This document shows positions 1 through 8,057 of a stretch of DNA of 64,000 nt, piece after piece. This DNA comes from Polaribacter vadi (GTDB taxonomy: Bacteria > Bacteroidota > Bacteroidia > Flavobacteriales > Flavobacteriaceae). The notes beneath the pieces are model-generated. The model made no database searches, was not told the DNA's origin, and saw nothing but the letters and a program-made list of their open reading frames with translations. The stretch covers positions 1,448,501 to 1,512,500 of the forward strand of contig NZ_CP017477.1 in the NCBI RefSeq assembly GCF_001761365.1, written 5' to 3'. Numbering within the stretch: position 1 is the first letter of the stretch; every line of letters begins with the position of its first letter. Both the position numbers and the translations under genes were made by a program.

Positions 1-2113
1 CCTCTTGTAGCTCTTCAAAATAGTCTTTATTAGTTTTATCAAACTCTGCTTTAATGTCCGCAAAATCAACTACAAAACCATATTTATAATCTTTATATGT
101 TCTGTTTACTCTGGTTAATGTTTGTAATAGATTGTGCTTTTTAATTAAACGACCTATGTATAATTTCTTTAACCTTTTAGCATCGAAACCAGTTAATAAC
201 ATATTGTACACAAAAAGAAAATCTATTTTACCATCTTTAAAATCTTCTACTTCTTGTTTACGTTCTTCTTTAATACCTATGTCGTGAAGAATTAAAGCTG
301 CTTTTTTTACTTTATAGCTTTCTCTTTTTTTATCTCCATAAGACTCTCTTTCCTCTGCTACTTTGTTTAAAGCATAACTATTACTATATTTATTATTAAA
401 TATCTCAAATAGCATTTTAGCTTGATCTGAACTATCACACACTACCATTGCACCAACTGATGCATCGTTATTCATTAATCTAAAACTTTCAAAATCTTCA
501 ACAATGTAATCCAACATTGGTTCTGCAAATCTTGCATCTGCATAGATTTTCTTTTTAGGAACGTCACCTTGTAGTACTTTAATTTCTTTTAAGGCTTGCT
601 CTAAAACCATTTTATAATTAGATGCTATTTCTTCTCTAATTAGTTTTAGTGTGTATCCATCTGCAATAGATGCATTGTAGTAGTACTTATGAATATAATC
701 GCCAAACAAGGTTTTAGAGTTATATTCTGTACCCAATAAAGGTGTACCGGTTAATCCAATTTTAATAGCGTTTTTATCTGACTGCTCTAAATTAGCTAAG
801 AAACTACCTTCAGGATTATAACTACGATGTACTTCATCTAAGAAATAAACACGTTGAATATTTATATCATAATCTTGTTCTGTTACTATTTTAGCATCAT
901 CTGAAAACTTTTGAATATTTACTACCGTAATTTCTGCGTTTCCTCTTTCATTATGTAACGCTGCTTTAGATTTTATATCTGCAACAAACTCATTTCTTGA
1001 ATTAACAATATGCACCGTTAAACCTCTGCTTGTAAACTCTCTTTTAGCTTGAATTAATAAATCTAACCTATCTACTATAAAATAGAATTTTGGAATTACA
1101 TGTTGTTTTTGATAATAGTCTGTTAGAAACTTAACATTGTAATACGTCAATGCTGTTTTTCCACTTCCTTGTGTATGCCATATAATACCTTTTCTTATAC
1201 CCTCATTTAGTTTATTCTCTATTGCTTTGGTTGCAAATAATTGAGGATAACGCATTATATGTTTTTGTAAGCCTGAGCTTTCATTTACATAAGCTATTGC
1301 ATACTGTAGCACAAAAAACAATCTATCTTTAGAGAATAAAGAAGTAGAGACTCTATTTGTTGGTGTATTGGAATCTTTATTGGTCAAAAACTCTGGCGAA
1401 TGTTTAATAATAACTAAGTTGTTATCTTTTAAAACTTCGTTTTCTGTAGCATCATTTTCAGGTAACAAAAGACTATTTAAGTCGAACGTTTCTTCTTCTC
1501 TGAAATAATTAAATATTGGTTTGTGATATGATGGCGATGCATAAAATACACCTTGAACTGTATCTACATCATCACTATCGTATTCCATATTATTAGAGAA
1601 TACCATTAACTGTGTAATGTTTACAAAACGTCTAAACTTTTTATTTTGGAATCTCTTGTTTATTCTATTTCGTTCTGCAATAATACCCTCTCTGTTATTA
1701 GGCTTTTTAACTTCTATAAAAACTAAAGGTAAACCATTAACTAAAAGAATTATATCTGGTCTAAACTCTTCGTCTCCGTTTTTATAAGTTAGTTCTGTAA
1801 CAACATTAAATGTATTGTTTTCAAAGTTTTCAAAATCAATAATCTTATGTCCAGTTTTTTGACTTAACCTCTCATAGAACGCTTTTCCTAAATCTTCATT
1901 ATCTAAAAGTAATGATACATCACTTAATAATCTTTTAGCTTCGTCTTTATCTAAATCGTGATTGATTTTCTGGATGCTATCAATAAATATATCTGTAAAT
2001 ATGTTTGTTTCATCATTCCAAACCGCTCCCTTTAATGATAAATATTTATACCCTAATCTCGTAAGATGTAATATTGATGGTATTTTTACTCTTGAATCTT
2101 CGTTGAATTTCAT
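1..2113 (-). CDS. hsdR: Type I restriction enzyme, HsdR subunit (3' end cut by window edge)
   Basis: This is the motor and endonuclease subunit of a type I restriction-modification complex. It is open from an ATG at 2113 to the left edge, about 704 codons, so the C-terminus lies outside the window. Visible parts in order are an N-terminal PD-(D/E)XK nuclease core (Asp120, then Glu134-Val-Lys136), a Walker A motif HTQGSGKT at residues 313-320, a DEVH box at 426-429, and later SF2 motifs including GLTGTPL and LLTGFDAKRLKKLYI. No frameshift is seen. It is the last visible gene of a leftward array that starts with the integrase, and hsdM and hsdS would be expected further left. HsdR is the accessory cargo of the mobile element. 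The family call is very secure; sequence specificity cannot be told. Confidence 0.95.
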   Translation of the reverse strand, partial: MKFNEDSRVKIPSILHLTRLGYKYLSLKGAVWNDETNIFTDIFIDSIQKINHDLDKDEAKRLLSDVSLLLDNEDLGKAFYERLSQKTGHKIIDFENFENNTFNVVTELTYKNGDEEFRPDIILLVNGLPLVFIEVKKPNNREGIIAERNRINKRFQNKKFRRFVNITQLMVFSNNMEYDSDDVDTVQGVFYASPSYHKPIFNYFREEETFDLNSLLLPENDATENEVLKDNNLVIIKHSPEFLTNKDSNTPTNRVSTSLFSKDRLFFVLQYAIAYVNESSGLQKHIMRYPQLFATKAIENKLNEGIRKGIIWHTQGSGKTALTYYNVKFLTDYYQKQHVIPKFYFIVDRLDLLIQAKREFTSRGLTVHIVNSRNEFVADIKSKAALHNERGNAEITVVNIQKFSDDAKIVTEQDYDINIQRVYFLDEVHRSYNPEGSFLANLEQSDKNAIKIGLTGTPLLGTEYNSKTLFGDYIHKYYYNASIADGYTLKLIREEIASNYKMVLEQALKEIKVLQGDVPKKKIYADARFAEPMLDYIVEDFESFRLMNNDASVGAMVVCDSSDQAKMLFEIFNNKYSNSYALNKVAEERESYGDKKRESYKVKKAALILHDIGIKEERKQEVEDFKDGKIDFLFVYNMLLTGFDAKRLKKLYIGRLIKKHNLLQTLTRVNRTYKDYKYGFVVDFADIKAEFDKTNKDYFEELQE

Positions 2114-2266
2114 TTACTTTTTCATAATTGTTTTATATATAGCAGAACTATAAAAGTAAAAATATTAATTGATTTTTTCATCTTCTTTCGTATTTAATAT
2201 ACACCACCAACACTATTGTTTATTTATAATATTAAAAGAAGTAGTACTTATAGTATATATATTCAC

Positions 2267-2992
2267 TTATAATGTTTCTAATTTTTTCCTCTTTTTAAAG
2301 TATAAATCAGAGTAAATCTTATCCGTTAGCTGTAAATAGTGTTTTCCGTTTTTAAAGATGATATTTTGATTTTCACCTCTATATTTAGCTCCTTTTTTTG
2401 CTGCATATACTTGTTCTTGAGTCAACTCGAAATACTGTTTTTGAACTTCTAATAGATTTTCTTTTGCTGCTAAATTTTTAATTCTGGATGCTTTATTTAT
2501 TGATAAACCAAAAATACTCTCAATACTGTTTACAGAAATTTCTGCAAATCTTTTAACGTCACAGGAAAACGTAAAAGACTCACTGGCGCTTTCACTTTTT
2601 AGCACGTTGCTTTTACGTTTTTTAAAATGTTTCCTGCAATAAGATTTATATAACTGCGTATACAATATTGCACCTAATGCAGCTCTAATATGTGTTACAT
2701 CTTTATAAGTAAAAGGTGCTGCTCTTCTTTGTGTCCAATCTCTTTCATCTCTTAAAGTATCTATAGACACTAATCTATAATATTCAAATTCTTCATCATA
2801 ATACAACCAACCTAATGCTATTAATTTGTTGAAATTATTTGTTATTGTTTTACTACATTTTTTTAAAAAGAAACTTGCATATTCTTTGTCTTGATGAATC
2901 CATTGTATTTTACCTGATGGATATGACAATTTAAGGTAAACAAATAAACAAAAAGGACTTTCTTGATTATTTTGCAATACCCAATTGCACAT
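2267..2992 (-). CDS. Winged-helix-like protein of the mobile element, function unknown
   Basis: I do not recognise a named family. The 241-aa protein has an N-terminal half that looks like a winged helix: a segment around residues 10-75 with a basic recognition-helix-like stretch ending in the aromatic GWLYYDEEFEYYRL, as in replication-initiator-like or helix-turn-helix proteins of integrated elements. The middle has a basic RKHFKKRKSN patch and the C-terminus ends in KKRKK. It lies between the small HTH genes and hsdR, all on the same strand, 153 bp before the hsdR start. A role in replication, copy or transfer control of the element is an inference from position only. Confidence 0.5.
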   Translation of the reverse strand: MCNWVLQNNQESPFCLFVYLKLSYPSGKIQWIHQDKEYASFFLKKCSKTITNNFNKLIALGWLYYDEEFEYYRLVSIDTLRDERDWTQRRAAPFTYKDVTHIRAALGAILYTQLYKSYCRKHFKKRKSNVLKSESASESFTFSCDVKRFAEISVNSIESIFGLSINKASRIKNLAAKENLLEVQKQYFELTQEQVYAAKKGAKYRGENQNIIFKNGKHYLQLTDKIYSDLYFKKRKKLETL

Positions 2993-3024
2993 TTCAATTG
3001 GGATATTTACCCTACTAATTCTTA

Positions 3025-3309
3025 CTATTTTTTTTTATTAGGATTGTAATGCTCGTCAATTACTTTATGTATATCTCCCAGCTTATAATAGATTTTACCT
3101 TTTATTTGGGAATATGGTAATATTTGTTCTTCCCTCCAATTACTTGCTGTTTTTGGTGATATATTAAATAACTTTAGAATATCTGAATTATCTAACAAAA
3201 CATAATTTGGGTCTTGCTTATTTTTAAATTCACTTTGCTTAATCAAATGTTCTAATCTGTCTAAAATCTTTTTTAAAGAGTCGTTAAATGGGTGTTGAAA
3301 ATTGCTCAT
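3025..3309 (-). CDS. Small helix-turn-helix DNA-binding protein (excisionase/MerR-like fold)
   Basis: A 94-aa protein whose C-terminal half carries a MerR/excisionase-type helix-turn-helix: LLDNSDILKLFNIS followed by SPKTASNWREE and a wing ending in YYKLGDIHKVIDEHY. Such 'helix-turn-helix domain' proteins usually sit beside tyrosine integrases in Bacteroidota islands and act as excision factors or element regulators. The gene ends one base before the next upstream gene begins (3309 against 3311), so the two are almost certainly co-transcribed and probably diverged copies of one fold. No specific function can be assigned. Confidence 0.7.
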   Translation of the reverse strand: MSNFQHPFNDSLKKILDRLEHLIKQSEFKNKQDPNYVLLDNSDILKLFNISPKTASNWREEQILPYSQIKGKIYYKLGDIHKVIDEHYNPNKKK

Positions 3310-3310
3310 C

Positions 3311-3607
3311 TTATTTGTTTTTAGAGTTAATACTAATTAATGCTTGGTCTAGTTCTTCTCTTTTGTATCTGATGAGATTTCCTAATCTGTAAGGTTTCAA
3401 AACACCTTTGTTATTCCAATCTGAAAGGGTTACCAATGATACTTTTAAGATTTTAGCAACTTCTTTCCTAGTCAGATATTCTGGTTGAGTTTTGGGTTGA
3501 AAGTTCAGCACTATTTCTTTTAGTTCTGTTCTAACATCTTTTAAAATGTTTTCTCTTAATTGTTGTGGTGTGATACCGTGTACTTGTGTGATGTTGTTCT
3601 CTAACAT
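3311..3607 (-). CDS. Excisionase-like helix-turn-helix protein
   Basis: A 98-aa protein with a clear HTH_17/excisionase-type domain at about residues 43-92: EYLTRKEVAKILKVS, then LVTLSDWNNKGVLKPYRLG and a wing with IRYKREELDQAL. This family supplies recombination directionality factors or element regulators next to tyrosine recombinases, which fits the integrase 1.5 kb upstream. The following gene starts one base after its stop and has the same fold. Whether it drives excision or only represses transcription cannot be read from sequence. Confidence 0.75.
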   Translation of the reverse strand: MLENNITQVHGITPQQLRENILKDVRTELKEIVLNFQPKTQPEYLTRKEVAKILKVSLVTLSDWNNKGVLKPYRLGNLIRYKREELDQALISINSKNK

Positions 3608-3678
3608 AAAATTTGTTTTTAAATTCTCTGCTAAATAACGACATAAGTTTTGTTGCGAAAATTCGGACTTATTCGGAT

Positions 3679-4998
3679 TTATTCGGTTGTATTATTTTGT
3701 AGCTTACTTTGGTATTCCATAACTAAACCATTCACTTTATCAATATGATTTACAGATTCAGATAATTTATCATTTCTTTCAATACCTGCAGCATATTCTT
3801 TGTTTAAGTGTGCTATATAATCTTTTAAACTAAAAGCATATTGAAAAATATATTTTTTACAAACTTCATCTTTATAAAAAGTATTTGCAATAGCTTGGAA
3901 GCCTCTTCTAATTACACTATCTTTATCAATTGTATTTAAACTTCTTAATGCAGTATCAAACCATTTTTGAGTGTCATAAGATTTAAAAACTATTTTATTA
4001 TAATTTAATAATTCTTTGGTTTCGACATTACTTGTAATCTGATAGTTTACTTGTAAACCTTTTAAGTAATCTAATAATTTAATAGTTTCTGTTCTTAAAC
4101 CATATAAATAAAAGTTTAGTTGTACGTACTCTATTTCAGAGAATTCGTTATATGGCATTTCTTGCCTAAAATCTTTTGTACTTAATATTTCCCTTAATTT
4201 AGAGTCTTTAACTTCTGGAAGTTTTTTTAAATCGATTTTATATTTACTAACATACTTATCTATTATTGTCGCTGATTCATTTTGAAAACCTGCATTTTCT
4301 ATTTCTTCAATTGTTTTATCTAAATATAATGGTATTTTTATAGGGTTTAATTCCAATATATATTCTTGTACCTCTTCTTTAACTTTAGCTATATAAGGTA
4401 ATAATATGCTGTTATAATATGCGTAGTAATTATGTTCTATTGCTAAACTGTCATATTTAGAGAGCTCATAACTAAACAATTTTGCATAGCTTATTTTCTT
4501 CTTAACTGACTTGTCTATATATTTTGTTTGCAAGGATCTAATCCTATCTAAAAAGAAAAGTATTTCGTGTTTTGCTGTATATTTATAGAAAATACTTTTT
4601 ATTTTTTCTGCTTTAAAATATGATTCATAATTAGCACCGTGCAAAGGGTCGAATGGATCTCCTATTAAAGTTAAATAATGAATTAACTCTTTATTATTGA
4701 TATTAAGAATATTCTCCTTATTTAAATCGTACTTCTTTACATATTCTTCTATTTTAGCGTCATCAAATTTTAAAAAAGTTGAATTTTCAAGCTTTTCAAT
4801 TACTTGATTAAAGTATATCTCTAATCTCCTAACATCCAGAACTAACAGATTATGTTTTATTTCTTTTTCGAGAAGATGTATTGATTTGTGTAAATTTTGT
4901 TCTACATAATTTTTAAAAAAATTATGGTTCATTTCATTATTATCCAAACCAATATTGATATAAAAATCATTCAGTTGTTCTGTTTGTAATTCTGCCAT
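3679..4998 (-). CDS. Uncharacterised 439-aa protein of the mobile element (weakly RteC-like)
   Basis: No family can be named with confidence. The protein is mostly predicted helix, rich in Lys, Glu, Tyr and Leu, with no signal peptide, transmembrane segment or catalytic motif that I can see. Two similar helical halves (each with a segment like IEEYVKKYDLN or IDKYVSKYKIDLKKL) suggest an internal duplication. Composition, length and position next to a tyrosine recombinase recall the RteC-type excision regulators of Bacteroidota conjugative transposons, but the similarity is weak. It lies 68 bp downstream of the integrase on the same strand, so it is probably part of the element's recombination or regulation module. 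Confidence 0.5.
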   Translation of the reverse strand: MAELQTEQLNDFYINIGLDNNEMNHNFFKNYVEQNLHKSIHLLEKEIKHNLLVLDVRRLEIYFNQVIEKLENSTFLKFDDAKIEEYVKKYDLNKENILNINNKELIHYLTLIGDPFDPLHGANYESYFKAEKIKSIFYKYTAKHEILFFLDRIRSLQTKYIDKSVKKKISYAKLFSYELSKYDSLAIEHNYYAYYNSILLPYIAKVKEEVQEYILELNPIKIPLYLDKTIEEIENAGFQNESATIIDKYVSKYKIDLKKLPEVKDSKLREILSTKDFRQEMPYNEFSEIEYVQLNFYLYGLRTETIKLLDYLKGLQVNYQITSNVETKELLNYNKIVFKSYDTQKWFDTALRSLNTIDKDSVIRRGFQAIANTFYKDEVCKKYIFQYAFSLKDYIAHLNKEYAAGIERNDKLSESVNHIDKVNGLVMEYQSKLQNNTTE

Positions 4999-5065
4999 TA
5001 ATTTGCAATTTTTTATGACTGCCTAAATATAGTAGAATTTATCCTTTTACATCTAACTTAATCTA

Positions 5066-6370
5066 TTAAACATTAAAAAAGCCACTTTTTACAATATGAG
5101 AAGCTCTTTCTTCGTCCTTGATGCGGATATATTTATAAAATTCTTTCTCTGTAGTATGACCAGAAAACAACATAATATCAAAGATATTCATACCTGCTTT
5201 ATATTTATTTGTGCAAAAACTTCTTCTTGCTGTATGAGATTTAATTAGGTCGTATTTTGGAATCATTTCCGTTTTTCCTATACCTCCTTTTGTATACTCG
5301 CATTTAACTAACGTATTCCATTCAAGCATTTGCCCTACTTGTTTTATATAATCGTTTAAAATAGCTTCTGCAATCTTTCTTGGAGGTTTATTGTTATGCC
5401 TTTTAGACATAATTTCACGCATTTCTTTTGTTATAGGACATAAAACCTCCCTATGATATTTCTTATTTTTTTGCTGCTTAATTTTGAAATATTGAAATCC
5501 ATCTATTTCTACAATATCATTTTCAGATAAACCATTGTAATCGCTTATTCTCTGACCTGTGTAACATCCCATTAGAAAAACATCTCTTACCAATTCTACC
5601 TCTGGATATTTAGAGAAATCTTTTTCAAACATTTCTTTTATCTCTGCATCAGTTAAATAAATTTCCGTAGTAATTTCTTTTAATACTTTAAAATCGTTGC
5701 TTTTAAACTTTTGGTTGTTTGTATAGCCTTCTGCCACTGCATAGTTTAAAAAGGTTTTTAAGTTCTTTATATGCTTACCTATAGTGTTTAAAGCATATTT
5801 TTTACTTTCCATAAACGTATTGAATTCATTATAGAAACGCATATCTATATAATCAAACATCAATTTTTTGTTGAAGTGTTTTTCATACTCTTGCAACCTC
5901 TTTTTAGTTTGCTTATAAGACCTCACAGTAATGATGGAAATATTACCCTCTTTTTGTTCAATATACTTATCTATGACATCAAAAAAGGAGAGGTTTGTGT
6001 CGATTTCTTGATTCGGAATAATCTTACCTGTAAATACATCTAATTTGTATTTTAAAAGCTCATTAGAAACGTTTTTAGTGTCGTTATCTAGATTAGAATA
6101 CTCTTTATTTAAATAGCTTTCTAAATCGCTTAAAACCTCGTTAATCTTGTCTTTATCTTCAATACCAACTTTATTTTTAATGCGTTGCTTTCTGAAATCC
6201 CAATCATTAAAACAAGCTTTATAACCTGTTGAATATTTAAATCGATTTTTACCGTAACTGAAGAATAGAAATATAATACTTTGAAGATTCTTGTTTTCTT
6301 CTAACTTTGTTTTTGAAACCTTAAAAGCAAATCTAATTGTGCCTTTTGTTCTTTCAACTCCCTTACTCAT
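5066..6370 (-). CDS. Site-specific tyrosine recombinase (integrase)
   Basis: A 434-aa phage-type integrase. The N-terminal region (about 1-110) is an Arm/SAM-like DNA-binding segment found in Bacteroidota integrases, followed by a core-binding domain around 125-230 (ending NLKTFLNYAVAEGY) and the catalytic domain. Catalytic signatures are CYTGQRISDYNGL (first Arg), HTARRSFCTNKYKAG (His-x-x-Arg), FSGHTTEKEFYKYI (His and the nucleophilic Tyr). All active-site residues appear present, so the enzyme is probably functional. It is the rightmost gene of the leftward array and lies about 170 bp from the presumed right junction of the element, the usual place for an integrase. Confidence 0.95.
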   Translation of the reverse strand: MSKGVERTKGTIRFAFKVSKTKLEENKNLQSIIFLFFSYGKNRFKYSTGYKACFNDWDFRKQRIKNKVGIEDKDKINEVLSDLESYLNKEYSNLDNDTKNVSNELLKYKLDVFTGKIIPNQEIDTNLSFFDVIDKYIEQKEGNISIITVRSYKQTKKRLQEYEKHFNKKLMFDYIDMRFYNEFNTFMESKKYALNTIGKHIKNLKTFLNYAVAEGYTNNQKFKSNDFKVLKEITTEIYLTDAEIKEMFEKDFSKYPEVELVRDVFLMGCYTGQRISDYNGLSENDIVEIDGFQYFKIKQQKNKKYHREVLCPITKEMREIMSKRHNNKPPRKIAEAILNDYIKQVGQMLEWNTLVKCEYTKGGIGKTEMIPKYDLIKSHTARRSFCTNKYKAGMNIFDIMLFSGHTTEKEFYKYIRIKDEERASHIVKSGFFNV

Positions 6371-6386
6371 AGCGTTTTATTTTTTA

Positions 6387-6394
6387 TAAAGATA
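6387..6394 (-). promoter_or_regulatory. Putative -7 box for the integrase gene
   Basis: On the minus strand the sequence reads TATCTTTA, one base from the Bacteroidota -7 consensus TAnnTTTG, 17 bp upstream of the integrase ATG. No clear -33 TTG was found, so this rests on one element only. Confidence 0.35.
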
Positions 6395-6540
6395 CAAAAA
6401 AAAGGGTGTTAATTAGGGTGCTAATAAGAGTTTTTTGATATAAAATAGTAGATAATTTACTTACTTAAATAAAACAACAAAAACCCTGTAAATAAAGGCT
6501 TTACAAAGGTTTTAACATAAATTAAGATGTTTTAATAAAG

Positions 6541-6568
6541 TAATCGAAAGTACTGGAGGTACCACTTA
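6541..6568. other. Candidate right attachment site of the integrated element
   Basis: Between the integrase and the first chromosomal gene lies a stretch ending in ACTGGAGGTACCACTTAA directly before a strong terminator. A short terminator-proximal remnant like this, either a gene 3' end or an RNA 3' end, is what a tyrosine integrase leaves at the junction. The left end of the element is outside the window, so the matching direct repeat cannot be seen. This is inference from position. Confidence 0.25.
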
Positions 6569-6599
6569 AAACCCGAACAATTTTTGTTCGGGTTTTTTT
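6569..6599 (+). terminator. Rho-independent terminator
   Basis: Perfect inverted repeat CCCGAACAA / TTGTTCGGG with a 3-base loop, flanked by an A-run and followed by seven T. It can also work leftwards for the DUF1569 gene, since the opposite side carries a shorter T-run. Confidence 0.85.
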
Positions 6600-6609
6600 A
6601 TGCTTTAAA

Positions 6610-7059
6610 CTATTTTAAGATCTCTTTTATAATTTTTAAATGATGATTTGTATGCATTCCTAAAAACTTTATAGTTTGCTTTTTATTTAAATGATTAAAA
6701 TAAGGATGGTCAAAAAATTGATTTTCTTCTAATTCATCCATAAACTTTAAATTACTTTTTACTTCCTCTAGCTGATTTTTAATAGCAACAGTTTCGATAA
6801 TTTCTGGTGGCAAAACTCTTTTAGGCGATTTGGCTTTTCCTCTAGGAAACTTCCCTAAAATAAATGTTATAAAACGTAAACTATTAAATTTTTTCTTGTA
6901 AAGTTTTGGGTCAGAATCTTTAATTGCAAATAAAACGTTATTTAAAACTTTTAAAGAATGGTCTAAATGCCAACCAACAGTAGCTTTCGAAACTTTTAAA
7001 TTTTTACGATCTTTAAATTGAATCGAATCTTCTATAAATTTTAATTCTTTTTCTAACAT
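6610..7059 (-). CDS. DUF1569/DinB-like putative metal-dependent protein
   Basis: A 149-aa four-helix-bundle protein of the DUF1569/DinB superfamily. The expected metal ligands are visible: a histidine in GWHLDHSLKVL near residue 31-34 and two in MHTNHHLKII near the C-terminus. DinB-fold proteins bind a divalent metal and include thiol transferases and hydrolases, but most DUF1569 members have no known reaction. It is the first chromosomal gene beside the element and is transcribed away from the photolyase cluster. Start chosen at the only ATG that keeps the first helix. Confidence 0.75.
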   Translation of the reverse strand: MLEKELKFIEDSIQFKDRKNLKVSKATVGWHLDHSLKVLNNVLFAIKDSDPKLYKKKFNSLRFITFILGKFPRGKAKSPKRVLPPEIIETVAIKNQLEEVKSNLKFMDELEENQFFDHPYFNHLNKKQTIKFLGMHTNHHLKIIKEILK

Positions 7060-7243
7060 TTCTTGATTTTATCTATAATTATTATTAAAAGTATTTTCGG
7101 TAAGTCAATCTCAAAAATATGCTATTTAAAAATAACCACTTTAAATATACTGATTTACTTTAAGATTAAATATTTCATTTGCAATAAAACGACAATCTTA
7201 AAAATTAGTTAAAAAACATCACCATTAAAACTAGTTTAGCTTT

Positions 7244-7354
7244 TTAATGCTGAGTAAAATACCCACATAATTGATACGCAAATAAAAGCAAACCAATCAA
7301 AATTAAATAGGTATTCGCAGCTTTATAAAAAACCTGTTTTATACGATTTAACAA
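7244..7354 (-). CDS. Possible 36-aa single-span membrane protein
   Basis: A short reading frame in the 370-bp gap before the flavin reductase gene. It has a TTG start, a basic N-terminus (LNRIKQVFYKAAN) and one hydrophobic segment YLILIGLLLFAYQL. The positive-inside charge and uninterrupted hydrophobic helix look like a real small membrane protein, and it is divergent from the flavin reductase gene. There is no ATG and no clear ribosome binding site, so it could be chance. Confidence 0.35.
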   Translation of the reverse strand: MLNRIKQVFYKAANTYLILIGLLLFAYQLCGYFTQH

Positions 7355-7361
7355 AACATTA

Positions 7362-7405
7362 TTGTTTAATAATAATTAATAAAACTTAAACAATTTGTAT
7401 CTTTG
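7362..7405 (+). promoter_or_regulatory. Promoter with inverted-repeat operator for the flavin reductase/photolyase operon
   Basis: TTGTTTA at 7362-7368 and TAAACAA at 7387-7393 form an inverted repeat (9 bp with flanking bases) separated by 18 bp. Four bases later comes the Bacteroidota -7 box TATCTTTG at 7398-7405. The gene starts at 7429. The same repeat, with the same 18-bp gap and 4-bp distance to a -7-like box, is found at 13965-14009. Confidence 0.6.
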
Positions 7406-7428
7406 TTTACATCAACCCAAAAAAAAAC

Positions 7429-8055
7429 ATGCAATTTTTCAATCAAAAAGACATTCATAATCTAGATAAAATTTATCGTATCAACCTAATTAACAGTTGC
7501 TCAGGATTTAAATCTGCCAACTTATTAGGCACAATTTCTACAAAAGGCATTACCAATGTTGCTGTTTTTAGTTCGGTTACGCATTTGGGATCTAATCCAC
7601 CAACTTTAGGTTTTATTTTAAGACCCACCACAGTTCCAAGAAATACACATAAAAATCTAAAAGATGTAGGTTATTTCACCATCAATCATATTTGGGAAGA
7701 AGTTATTGAAGATGCACATCACACTTCTGCAAAATATCCAGATGATATTTCTGAATTTGATATGACCAATTTTGAAGCAGAATTTAAAGGAAATTTTAAA
7801 GCACCTTTTGTAAAAAATGCTCCAGTACAAATGAGCATGAAGTTTATTGAGGAAATTTATGTACCTTCAAACGATGTGATGTTAGTTGTTGCTCAAATAC
7901 AGGAATTATATGTAAAAGATGAGTTATTACAAAATGATGGATTGATTAATTTATCGTTAGGAAACGTAGCTACCATAAATGGTTTAGATACATATGCAAT
8001 TCCTAAATTCAAAAAACAATTAACGTATCAAAGACCAAAAGAGATAAAAAAATAA
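7429..8055 (+). CDS. Flavin reductase-like FMN-binding protein
   Basis: A 208-aa protein of the flavin reductase (FMN split-barrel) family. Typical segments are the early CSGFKSANLLGTIS, then TNVAVFSSVTHLGSNPPTLGFILRP, and NTHKNLKDVGYFTINH. Members reduce or bind FMN with NAD(P)H. It is the first gene of a run that ends three bases before the SDR gene and continues to three photolyase-family genes, so a role in supplying reduced flavin or in redox protection is plausible but inferred. The start is 24 bp after the -7 box. Confidence 0.85.
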   Translation: MQFFNQKDIHNLDKIYRINLINSCSGFKSANLLGTISTKGITNVAVFSSVTHLGSNPPTLGFILRPTTVPRNTHKNLKDVGYFTINHIWEEVIEDAHHTSAKYPDDISEFDMTNFEAEFKGNFKAPFVKNAPVQMSMKFIEEIYVPSNDVMLVVAQIQELYVKDELLQNDGLINLSLGNVATINGLDTYAIPKFKKQLTYQRPKEIKK

Positions 8056-8057
8056 CT

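Noticed and set aside
1962..2153. 63-codon plus-strand frame opposite hsdR
   Set aside because: It lies antisense inside the hsdR coding region, which is clearly real, and has no recognisable features.
6541..6570. tRNA or tmRNA 3' end at the element junction
   Set aside because: The stretch resembles an acceptor end with CCA, but the T-arm does not pair and no other arms are present.
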